DNA of 64,000 nucleotides, from NCBI RefSeq assembly GCF_006385575.1, contig NZ_CP041040.1, positions 620,001-684,000 of the forward strand, in the 5' to 3' direction. Below the pieces are notes generated by a model that worked only from the letters and a program-made list of their open reading frames with translations, searched no databases and was not told where the DNA came from. Shown one piece after another: positions 54,452 to 61,532 of the stretch (position 1 is its first letter; the number at the start of each line of letters is the position of its first letter). Position numbers and translations under genes: made by a program. Origin of the DNA: Microbacterium foliorum (GTDB taxonomy: Bacteria; Actinomycetota; Actinomycetes; Actinomycetales; Microbacteriaceae).

Positions 54452-55933
54452 GTGAACACTCCCACCAACGGACGCGGATCCCGCGTCGCGGCAGGTCTGC
54501 TCGTCGCAGGCGTCGCCGCGCTGACCCTCGCAGCGCCCGCAAGCGCTGCAACGCCGAACCTCGTCGACCCGGATGCTGTCGGTTCGCTGACGATCCACAA
54601 GTTCGAGGCACCCGAGACCCCGACCGGTCTGCCGAACGACGGCACGGAGCAGAACGTCGCACTGGCACCGCTGCCGGGCGTGGGCTTCACGGTCTACAAG
54701 GTCGACACGATCGACCTGACGAGCAACCAGGGATGGATCGACGCGAACGACCTCGCCGACCTCGACCCCGACAGTGTCGCCGACATCACCGCTGCCGGAT
54801 ACACGGCCAGCGCCGTCGGTGGCGAGACGCTCACCGACGCGAACGGTGAGATCGCCCTGGCGAACCTCGACCTCGGCCTGTACTTCGTGGTAGAGACCGC
54901 TCCGCTGGCAGGTTCGACCGGTGTGGCTCCGTTCCTGGTGACCGTGCCGCTGACGGACCCCGCCGATGACAGCACCTGGCTGTACGACGTGCACGTCTAC
55001 CCGAAGAACGCCCTGACCGAGGCGACCAAGACCGTCGAGGACTCGGAAGACGTCAAGCTCGGCGACGAGATCGACTTCACCATCACGGGTGACATCCCCA
55101 ACGTCGCCGTCATCGACGCCTACAAGATCGTCGACACGCTCGACGCGAAGCTCGACTACGTCGGCGCCGCCGTCTCGCTCGTCGACGGAACCCCGCTCGC
55201 CGCGGGCGACTACACGATCGTCCACGACGCCGCGACCAACGCGGTCACGGTCGAGTTCACCGCCTCGGGTCTCGCAGTGCTCGCGGCCAACCCCGCGACG
55301 CAGGTGCAGGTCATCGTCACGACCGAGGTCAACACGGTCGGCGAGATCGCCAACACGGCAGTGCTCTACCCGAACGCCGGTTCGTACACCGTCGAGCCGG
55401 GCGAGCCCGGCGGACCCACCGTCACCCCCGAGGTCATCACCAAGTGGGGCGACATCACGATCGAGAAGACCGACAAGGCCGGCGCACCGCTCACCGGCGC
55501 CGTGTTCTCGGTGTACCCGACCCAGCAGGACGCGATCGACGGCACCAACGCCATCGCTCTCGCCGGCTCGACCGAGTTCGCAGTCGCCGCTGACGGCACC
55601 GTGACCATCTCGGGTCTGCGCTACTCCGACTGGGCTGACAACGCCACGGTCGCCGTGGGCGAAGACGGCTACCAGTCGTACTGGCTCGCCGAGATCGTCG
55701 CACCCGACGGATACGAGTTGCTGGCAGCTCCGATCGAGTTCACCGTCACCGCGGCCACCACGGCTGTCGGCGTCGACCTCGAGGTCGTCAACGTTCCCTC
55801 GAACGCCGGCTTCACCCTGCCGCTGACCGGTGGCACCGGCACGACCCTGTTCCTCGCCGGTGGCGTCATGCTGCTCGGTGGAGCGGTCCTGCTCGCCATC
55901 CGCAGCCGCCGCAAGGCCGCCGCACAGGCATAA
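54452..55933 (+). CDS. LPXTG major pilin (SpaH/EbpB type)
   Basis: This 493-residue shaft subunit of a sortase-built pilus has a signal peptide ending ASAATPN. The pilin motif WLYDVHVYPKN has the cross-linking Lys185. CnaA/CnaB-type Ig domains follow, with the E-box YWLAEIVAPDGYELL near 410, then LPLTGG near 459, a membrane helix and a basic tail. During assembly a class C sortase joins the Thr of LPLTG of one subunit to Lys185 of the next. The GTG start follows AGAGAGA. A large hairpin lies 11 bp after the stop, before the sortase gene. Confidence 0.93.
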   Translation: MNTPTNGRGSRVAAGLLVAGVAALTLAAPASAATPNLVDPDAVGSLTIHKFEAPETPTGLPNDGTEQNVALAPLPGVGFTVYKVDTIDLTSNQGWIDANDLADLDPDSVADITAAGYTASAVGGETLTDANGEIALANLDLGLYFVVETAPLAGSTGVAPFLVTVPLTDPADDSTWLYDVHVYPKNALTEATKTVEDSEDVKLGDEIDFTITGDIPNVAVIDAYKIVDTLDAKLDYVGAAVSLVDGTPLAAGDYTIVHDAATNAVTVEFTASGLAVLAANPATQVQVIVTTEVNTVGEIANTAVLYPNAGSYTVEPGEPGGPTVTPEVITKWGDITIEKTDKAGAPLTGAVFSVYPTQQDAIDGTNAIALAGSTEFAVAADGTVTISGLRYSDWADNATVAVGEDGYQSYWLAEIVAPDGYELLAAPIEFTVTAATTAVGVDLEVVNVPSNAGFTLPLTGGTGTTLFLAGGVMLLGGAVLLAIRSRRKAAAQA

Positions 55934-55944
55934 CCCGAAAGACC

Positions 55945-55984
55945 GGCCGTGCGGGGGAGGTGGCATCCCTTCCCCCGCACGGCC
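55945..55984 (+). terminator. Hairpin between the pilin and sortase genes
   Basis: GGCCGTGCGGGGGA (55945-55958) pairs perfectly with 55971-55984 around a 12-nt loop. No T-run follows directly (CATTCGCTTTCCCTTTC), so it may act as a partial terminator or protect the 3' end of the pilin mRNA. Confidence 0.65.
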
Positions 55985-56032
55985 CATTCGCTTTCCCTTT
56001 CTTCTTCACCTCCTCCGAACAGAGAGCGCAGC

Positions 56033-56995
56033 ATGACCCTCATCGATGCATCCACACCGGATGCTCCGGCTAGACCCGCCATGCGTGCCACCGCGCGCAA
56101 GACGCGGTGGGGTTGGAGCCAGTCGATCGTCATGCTCATCGCGACGATCGGCATCGTGGTGCTCATCTATCCGACCGCCGCGTCGTGGTTCTCTGCGTGG
56201 AGCCACGACACCGATGTCGACGGCTACGTCCAGTCCGTCGAGCAGATCCCGGATGAGGCGGTCGACGAGATGCTCGCCGCGGCCGAGGAGTACAACGAGA
56301 ACCTGCCGACCGGGCCGCTGCGCGACCCGTATGCACTCGGCGCCGACGGTCAGCAGACGGCGATCGGCGAGGGCGCGTCTGCGTACTTCGACACCCTGGC
56401 CGCTGAGGGAACCGACACGATGGCCCGGATCCGCATCCCGCGAATCCAGGTCGATCTGCCGGTCTTCCACGGCACCGACGAAGAGACGCTGTCTCGCGGA
56501 ATCGGCCACCTCTACGGTTCGTCTCTTCCTGTGGGCGGTGCCGGAACGCACTCGGTGCTCACCGGGCACAACGGCTTCGTGCAGGCGACGCTCTTCGACG
56601 ACATCGACGAACTCGTCGAGGGTGACGTCATCGTCGTGAGCGCGCTCGGCGAAGACCTGTACTACGAGGTCGACCAGACCAAGACCGTGCTGCCCGACGA
56701 CGCAGAGGACCTGCGCCAGGTCGCCGGGAAGGACTACCTCACGCTCGTCACGTGCACGCCCACGGGCGTCAACACCCACCGTCTTCTGGTGCGCGCCGAA
56801 CGCATCGACGCTCCGACCGAGGATTCCTCCGTCGTCACGATCGCGGACACGACCGACCCGGCTGGATTCCCGTGGTGGGCACTGCTCGTCGCCGGCGTCC
56901 CCGTGCTCACGTTCATCGTCGTTATGCCTCGTCGCAAGAGCAGGAACCGCAGCGGCAGGCGAGCGACGCACCTTTCTGCTGACTCAGACTCATGA
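56033..56995 (+). CDS. Class C (pilus-polymerising) sortase
   Basis: This 320-residue membrane transpeptidase links pilin subunits. It has an N-terminal helix (31-50), the class C lid with Asp-Pro-Tyr at 98-100, and the catalytic triad His179 (VLTGHNG), Cys241 (TLVTCTP) and Arg250 (NTHRLLVRAER). A C-terminal membrane helix near 280-297 with a basic end is typical of class C. The ATG is preceded by AGAGAGCGCAGC. The stop overlaps the next gene by 4 bp. Confidence 0.93.
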   Translation: MTLIDASTPDAPARPAMRATARKTRWGWSQSIVMLIATIGIVVLIYPTAASWFSAWSHDTDVDGYVQSVEQIPDEAVDEMLAAAEEYNENLPTGPLRDPYALGADGQQTAIGEGASAYFDTLAAEGTDTMARIRIPRIQVDLPVFHGTDEETLSRGIGHLYGSSLPVGGAGTHSVLTGHNGFVQATLFDDIDELVEGDVIVVSALGEDLYYEVDQTKTVLPDDAEDLRQVAGKDYLTLVTCTPTGVNTHRLLVRAERIDAPTEDSSVVTIADTTDPAGFPWWALLVAGVPVLTFIVVMPRRKSRNRSGRRATHLSADSDS

Positions 56996-57585
56996 CGATC
57001 GACGTCGCAGTGGACCGAACCGACTCCCGCCACGAGGAATCCGCTGAGACCGTCCGGGCTCAGCGACCGCGGCGACGGGGCGGTCTGCTGTTCGCGAGCA
57101 TCGTACTCGTCGGACTCGGGCTGTCCTTCCTCTCGGCATCCGTGCTCGCCCCCGACCTCGTCGACAAGGTGACCGGTGACGCCAAGGTCTCGGTGCTGAA
57201 GCAGTTCCATCAGATCTTCGCACCCGACGAACTGCCGACCATCCGGCTCGGGGCCGAGGGCGGAATGGTCGAGCTCGACCACTGCGACGGCACCTTCACC
57301 GAGATGGTCAGCTATCGGATAGACGACGTGCTCCCGCTCTTCGCCGCACACAACAACTGCGGCGGCGATGTGATCCTCGGATGGGATATCGGTCAGCGGG
57401 TCACGGTGGCGGGCTCAGACGCCATCTACGAGGTCGTCGAGGAGAGACACACTCCCAAGTGGTCGAACGTCGAGAAGCTCGCCGGCATGACGGGCGAGTT
57501 CATGGTGCAGACCTGCTTCTACGGCGAGAACAAGATGCGCTTCCTGTCGCTCGCTCCGGTGGGCCCGGCGGCGAGCGTCGGCTGA
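56992..57585 (+). CDS. Diverged sortase-like membrane protein of the pilus operon
   Basis: This 197-residue protein has one N-terminal helix (31-53) and an external domain. No family is obvious, but the layout matches a sortase barrel: VLPLFAAHNNCGGDVILGWDIGQRVTVAG, then YEVVEERHTP, then EFMVQTCFYGENKMRFLSLAP. His120, Cys175 and Arg183 fall where the sortase triad is expected, and Cys123 might form a disulfide with Cys175 or with Cys98. It lacks the TLxTC consensus and is shorter than class D/E enzymes. It overlaps the class C sortase gene by 4 bp, so it should act with it, perhaps as housekeeping anchor of the pilus base or as an assembly factor. The sortase call is by eye. Confidence 0.55.
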   Translation: MTIDVAVDRTDSRHEESAETVRAQRPRRRGGLLFASIVLVGLGLSFLSASVLAPDLVDKVTGDAKVSVLKQFHQIFAPDELPTIRLGAEGGMVELDHCDGTFTEMVSYRIDDVLPLFAAHNNCGGDVILGWDIGQRVTVAGSDAIYEVVEERHTPKWSNVEKLAGMTGEFMVQTCFYGENKMRFLSLAPVGPAASVG

Positions 57586-57757
57586 TGCGCGTCTCATCGA
57601 AAAACTCAGACGGCCGACGTCATGTTTTCCGGTCATACCGGTCTTGTAGGTATGGCCATCGGCCGCGCGTCGGGTTCCCGGCCGACGCCCGCACAGCAGA
57701 GATCGACCGCTCCCCGGCCGAACCCTCTCCCCGCGGAATCGACTCTCACGAGAGTCG

Positions 57758-57790
57758 GAGGGACGAGGCATCCCCACTGCCTCGTCCCTC
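57758..57790 (+). terminator. Terminator after the pilus operon
   Basis: A 13-bp perfect stem (57758-57770 with 57778-57790) with loop TCCCCAC is followed by ATTCATCT. A smaller hairpin GACTCTCACGAGAGTC lies just before it (57741-57756). It ends 55 bp before the sigma-factor gene, so it could also attenuate that gene. Confidence 0.65.
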
Positions 57791-57844
57791 ATTCATCTCC
57801 GGCGCATCGATCGCGACGCCGGTCCTGACAGCATCCGGAGCAGC

Positions 57845-59779
57845 ATGAATCTCGGCCCTGACACCGACGGCGATGACGACATCCCGGGTGAGCCGTCCGA
57901 TGCCCAGATCATCGACGCCGTGCGGGGTGGCGACATCAGTGACTTCGCCCTCCTCTGGCGTCGTCACGTCGACTCCGCCCGACGCGCTGCCAGGGCGATC
58001 TCGCCGTCATCGGATCCCGACGATCTCGTGAGCGAGGCGTTCGCGTCGATCCTCCGGGTGACAAAGGCGGGCGGCGGTCCGAGCGACGCCTTCCGGCCCT
58101 ATCTCCTCGCCACGCTGCGCAACACGGCCTCGCGGTGGGCGCGGAACGGGAGTGCGCTGTCGCTCGACATGGTGTCCGAGCGCGACCTGTCACCCGAAGA
58201 CGGCGATGCCTTCGAGCGCATCGCCGAGCGATCCAGCATCGCCGCGGTGTTCGGCACGCTGTCGGCGCGGCACCGCACCCTGCTCTGGTATCTCGAGGTC
58301 GAGGGGATGAAGCCCAGAGAGCTCGCACCGCTGATGGGAATGACCTCGAACGCCGTCTCCGCGCTGGCCGCGCGTGCACGAGACAGCTTCCGTCGAGCCT
58401 GGCTGGAGGCGCACATCCACGACCCCTCCCGGTCGGAAGAATGCCGGTGGTTCTGCGAGCGCGTGGTGGCCAGGCGAGGTCGCTGGGTGGGCGGCGACGA
58501 CGCCGGTCGCTTCAGCGAGCACATGAACACGTGCGGCGGATGCCGGATCGTCGCCGCAGAGATCGACACCGTTTCGCAGCGGCTGCGTTCGATCCTGCCC
58601 GCGGCGCTGCTCGGCGGCGCGGCGGCGGCGATCTACACCGCCGACGCATCGGCCGAGGCTCATGTCATGGGGGCTGACCCGTCGCCGGGTTCCGCCGGGG
58701 CATTCGTGTCAGACGACGGTGCGACGGCATCGTTCGGCGCCGGCCCTCCTGTCGCAGCGCACGGGGCGGCGTCGGCGGTTCCGGTCGGCGGCCTGACGGC
58801 GCTGGCGGCCACCGCTGTCGTCGTCGTCGGAGCTGTCATCTTCACGGGCAGCGCGCTGAGTCTGTCAGCCGCGGACTCCGATCGTTCCGAGATCGCCCGG
58901 TCCTTCCCTGAGGCGTCGATCTCCGGTGAGGCCGGCCCGGTTCTCGAAGGTCTGCCCGGACTTCCGATCCGGACTCCCGCGTCGGAGCCGACTCCCGAGC
59001 CGCAGCCGGCACCTGAGCCGGCACCTGAGCCGGCACCTGAGCCTGATCCGGTTCCGGCACCGGACCAGGCGCCTGCGCCGGACTCCGCCGAGAGCGTGCC
59101 GCGAGAGAGCCCGGCACCCGTCGCCGACGGTGAACATCAGCAGGCTGCGAGCAGCGACGACAGTCCTGCTCCGTCTGCGGTCCTGCCGGGAACGACGCCG
59201 ACGATCGACGACTCAGCCGAGACGCCTCCTCCCGTGGCTGCATCGGAGTTCCGCATCACGCAGTCGATCGCGCAGAATTCTCTCGTCCCGGATCCACTGG
59301 CGGGGACCGGCACTCCGGGCGCGCTCGTCACCGTGGTCGATGAGAACGGCGCCGTGCTCGACACGGCTCTCGTCGATGACGACGGTGTGTTCGTGGTCGA
59401 CGTCTCGGGCGAAGCGGCGCACCAGGGCATGACGCTCAGTGTGCGCCATCGCGACGACGAGGCCGGAGTCACCGAATGGGCGCCAGACATCGGACCGCTC
59501 ACCTTCGCGACCCCGACCATCGCGCGTGCCGATCAGGATGCCTGCCCCGATGCATCGCTCGTCGCGGTGAGCTGTCTGCATCTGCGCGCCGAGCCGGACG
59601 CCTGGGTCGAACTGCTCGACGAGCAGGGCAGATCGCGCGCTGTCCGGCTTCCGGCCAGCGGTGTCGACGGGCTCGTCATCCGTTCCGGAGCGGATGAGCC
59701 GTTCGTCGCCGCTCGATACATCGACCCGACGACGAAGCGCGCCGGCGTGACCGTCCTCCTTCCGGCGGCCATCGGATGA
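57845..59779 (+). CDS. Membrane-bound ECF sigma factor with zinc-finger, TM helix and external Ig-like domain
   Basis: This 644-residue fusion carries a whole signalling route. Region sigma2 lies at about 20-95 (SDPDDLVSEAFASIL), and sigma4 at 130-185 with LLWYLEVEGMKPRELAPLMG. A zinc-finger segment follows with His223, Cys227 and Cys230 (HMNTCGGC), like anti-sigma zf-HC2 domains. One helix spans the membrane (about 317-338). A Pro/Glu/Ala stalk (375-430) leads to Ig-like external domains (470-640). The anti-sigma and sensor parts are thus in cis; release would need cleavage or a shape change. The start follows CCGGAGCAGC. A paralogue lies at 61529. The pilus operon is the nearest possible target. 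Confidence 0.85.
   Translation: MNLGPDTDGDDDIPGEPSDAQIIDAVRGGDISDFALLWRRHVDSARRAARAISPSSDPDDLVSEAFASILRVTKAGGGPSDAFRPYLLATLRNTASRWARNGSALSLDMVSERDLSPEDGDAFERIAERSSIAAVFGTLSARHRTLLWYLEVEGMKPRELAPLMGMTSNAVSALAARARDSFRRAWLEAHIHDPSRSEECRWFCERVVARRGRWVGGDDAGRFSEHMNTCGGCRIVAAEIDTVSQRLRSILPAALLGGAAAAIYTADASAEAHVMGADPSPGSAGAFVSDDGATASFGAGPPVAAHGAASAVPVGGLTALAATAVVVVGAVIFTGSALSLSAADSDRSEIARSFPEASISGEAGPVLEGLPGLPIRTPASEPTPEPQPAPEPAPEPAPEPDPVPAPDQAPAPDSAESVPRESPAPVADGEHQQAASSDDSPAPSAVLPGTTPTIDDSAETPPPVAASEFRITQSIAQNSLVPDPLAGTGTPGALVTVVDENGAVLDTALVDDDGVFVVDVSGEAAHQGMTLSVRHRDDEAGVTEWAPDIGPLTFATPTIARADQDACPDASLVAVSCLHLRAEPDAWVELLDEQGRSRAVRLPASGVDGLVIRSGADEPFVAARYIDPTTKRAGVTVLLPAAIG
59006..59041 (+). repeat. 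12-bp tandem repeat in the first sigma gene's stalk
   Basis: CCGGCACCTGAG occurs three times head to tail, coding for Pro-Ala-Pro-Glu units of the extracellular stalk. Such repeats change length by slippage without frame loss. Confidence 0.75.
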
Positions 59780-59783
59780 GTGC

Positions 59784-61373
59784 TCAGACCGCGTCGTTCG
59801 ACGCGCCCGACAGCCGAAGCCAGAGCCAGAGACGGGTGTCGGGCGCATCGAGATCGATCCCCAGCTCGGTGCGCACGACATCGAGCCGATATCGGACGGT
59901 GTTCTGGTGAACGTGCAGCGCATTCGCCGTCTCGCGCACGCTGCCGAGCTGGTCGAGATAGACCCGCACGGTGCGCGTCAGCTCGGTGCCCTGAGCGGCG
60001 TCGTGCGCGGCGAGGATGCTCGCGGAGTCGCCGACGGCGGTGTCGAGGCCCTCGATCAGATCGCCGACCTGCAGGATCGCGAGGCGATCACGCATCTCGT
60101 CGAACGTCGCGACGTGGATGCGCCGGTCGCCGTCATGGCGCGACGAACCCACGAGCACGCCGGCGACGGCTCCGGCCTCGCGGTACGAGCGAGTGATGCC
60201 GTTGATGTCATGGGCGCGCGTGCCGATGCCTGCGATCAACGCGTTGTCGATGCGGGCCATCGCCTGAGTGAAGGTCTCGACCGCTGCCGCGCGAGGGCCC
60301 GGGATGAGCGTCACGACCTGGGAGCCGACGACCGCGCTGTGCGAGCCGGGAAACGCGGCGCTCGACACACTGATCGCCAGATGGAGCACGCGGTGCAGCC
60401 CGCGCACAGCCTCGACCTCGTCGAAGGTGTCGACCCGGAAGCACACGACCGTGCAACCGGCTTCGGGGCGGATGAGCAGCTGCGAGGCAGCGCCGCGGGC
60501 ATGCCGACGGTCCTCGAGAAGCGTGCGCAGAAGCCCCGAGGTGCGCTGGTCGCGGTCCCCCGCGTCCTCTCGGGCACGAAGCAGATGCTGGGCCACGATC
60601 GGCCCCATGTCCTGCAGCAGCGATCGAGTGCGAGCAGCCTGCGAGGGGTCGATCTGGATCACCCAGAGCGACCCGAGCAGTTCTCCGGACGCCCTGATGG
60701 CGATCCCCACACGGCCGAACTGGTCGGTGTCCGAGGGGAAGTGCCGCGCCTCGGTGGCGCGGAGCAACGATCGATAGCGGGAGTCGGACGTGATCGCGAG
60801 GTCCTCCTGCAGCAGGAGAGTGGTGCGTCGTCGGGCGTCGTCGATCGGCTGCTCGCTGTGCGTGGAATACCCCACGACCTGGCCCGTGGAGTCGACGATG
60901 CTGGCCGCTCCGTCTGCCAGAGTGGCGATGGCGTTGGCGAGTCCGAAGAGATCTCCCATCCGCACGCCCGTGACCTGCCCGATCGAGTGAGCACCGAGCA
61001 GCGATCGCAGGACGTCCGCGACCTGTGCCCAGTCTCCGTCGCCGAGGCGGAGCACAGGGAGGGCCGGGTGCTGATCGGTCGACGTCCACTCGTGAGCGTT
61101 GCTGTCTTCGGGGGTGCGCAGCACGAGAGCGGCCGCCCCGGCATCGACCAACTCGGCCATGAGCTCCGCGACGTGCATCGGTGCGACGCCGGCACCGAGC
61201 ACGATGCGGTCGACGTATTCGGAGGACGGCGCCGACGGATCGTAGAACTCCACTCCGGTGAACGTCCTCGAATCGAAGCGGGTGCTTCGGGCAGCGGCGA
61301 AGAGTCGCCCGTCACTGACCCGCAGTGCGTCTCGCAACGTAGGCGTTTCGGGATGGATCTCGGGGACCGTCAT
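59784..61373 (-). CDS. PucR/CdaR-family transcriptional regulator
   Basis: This 529-residue regulator has the PucR-type N-terminal domain (about 1-140), a GAF-like middle (DGAASIVDSTGQVVGYSTHS), and the C-terminal HTH_30 domain. That domain reads LTRTVRVYLDQLGSVRETANALHVHQNTVRYRLDVVRTELGIDLD, which is diagnostic of the family. Members govern purine, polyketide or amino-acid use. It lies between the two sigma paralogues, convergent with the first (4-bp gap) and divergent from the second (155-bp gap). It could control the second sigma gene; this is inferred from position only. Confidence 0.85.
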   Translation of the reverse strand: MTVPEIHPETPTLRDALRVSDGRLFAAARSTRFDSRTFTGVEFYDPSAPSSEYVDRIVLGAGVAPMHVAELMAELVDAGAAALVLRTPEDSNAHEWTSTDQHPALPVLRLGDGDWAQVADVLRSLLGAHSIGQVTGVRMGDLFGLANAIATLADGAASIVDSTGQVVGYSTHSEQPIDDARRRTTLLLQEDLAITSDSRYRSLLRATEARHFPSDTDQFGRVGIAIRASGELLGSLWVIQIDPSQAARTRSLLQDMGPIVAQHLLRAREDAGDRDQRTSGLLRTLLEDRRHARGAASQLLIRPEAGCTVVCFRVDTFDEVEAVRGLHRVLHLAISVSSAAFPGSHSAVVGSQVVTLIPGPRAAAVETFTQAMARIDNALIAGIGTRAHDINGITRSYREAGAVAGVLVGSSRHDGDRRIHVATFDEMRDRLAILQVGDLIEGLDTAVGDSASILAAHDAAQGTELTRTVRVYLDQLGSVRETANALHVHQNTVRYRLDVVRTELGIDLDAPDTRLWLWLRLSGASNDAV

Positions 61374-61475
61374 GGAACCTTCTCTATTCAGTGCGGAGAA
61401 CTCTCATACGAATCTACATACCGGTCAGATCGCTTAGTGGCGAGACTGGTGAATGAGAAGTCGAAGGGGACCCCA

Positions 61476-61532
61476 GTGAACAACCCACCCGTTGCTCCCG
61501 ACTCGATGCGTGCGACCGGGGTGACACCGTGA
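61476..61532 (+). CDS. 18-codon leader ORF overlapping the second sigma gene
   Basis: GTG at 61476, six bases after AGGGGA, opens a frame coding MNNPPVAPDSMRATGVTP. Its TGA overlaps the GTG of the sigma gene (GTGA at 61529). The sigma start has no good ribosome site of its own, so the leader probably feeds it ribosomes by translational coupling. It may be purely regulatory. Confidence 0.5.
   Translation: MNNPPVAPDSMRATGVTP

Noticed and set aside
57622..57828. A 68-codon open frame between the pilus operon and the first sigma gene
   Set aside because: It runs through the terminator hairpin, lacks a ribosome site and has the Ser/Arg/Pro composition of non-coding GC-rich DNA.
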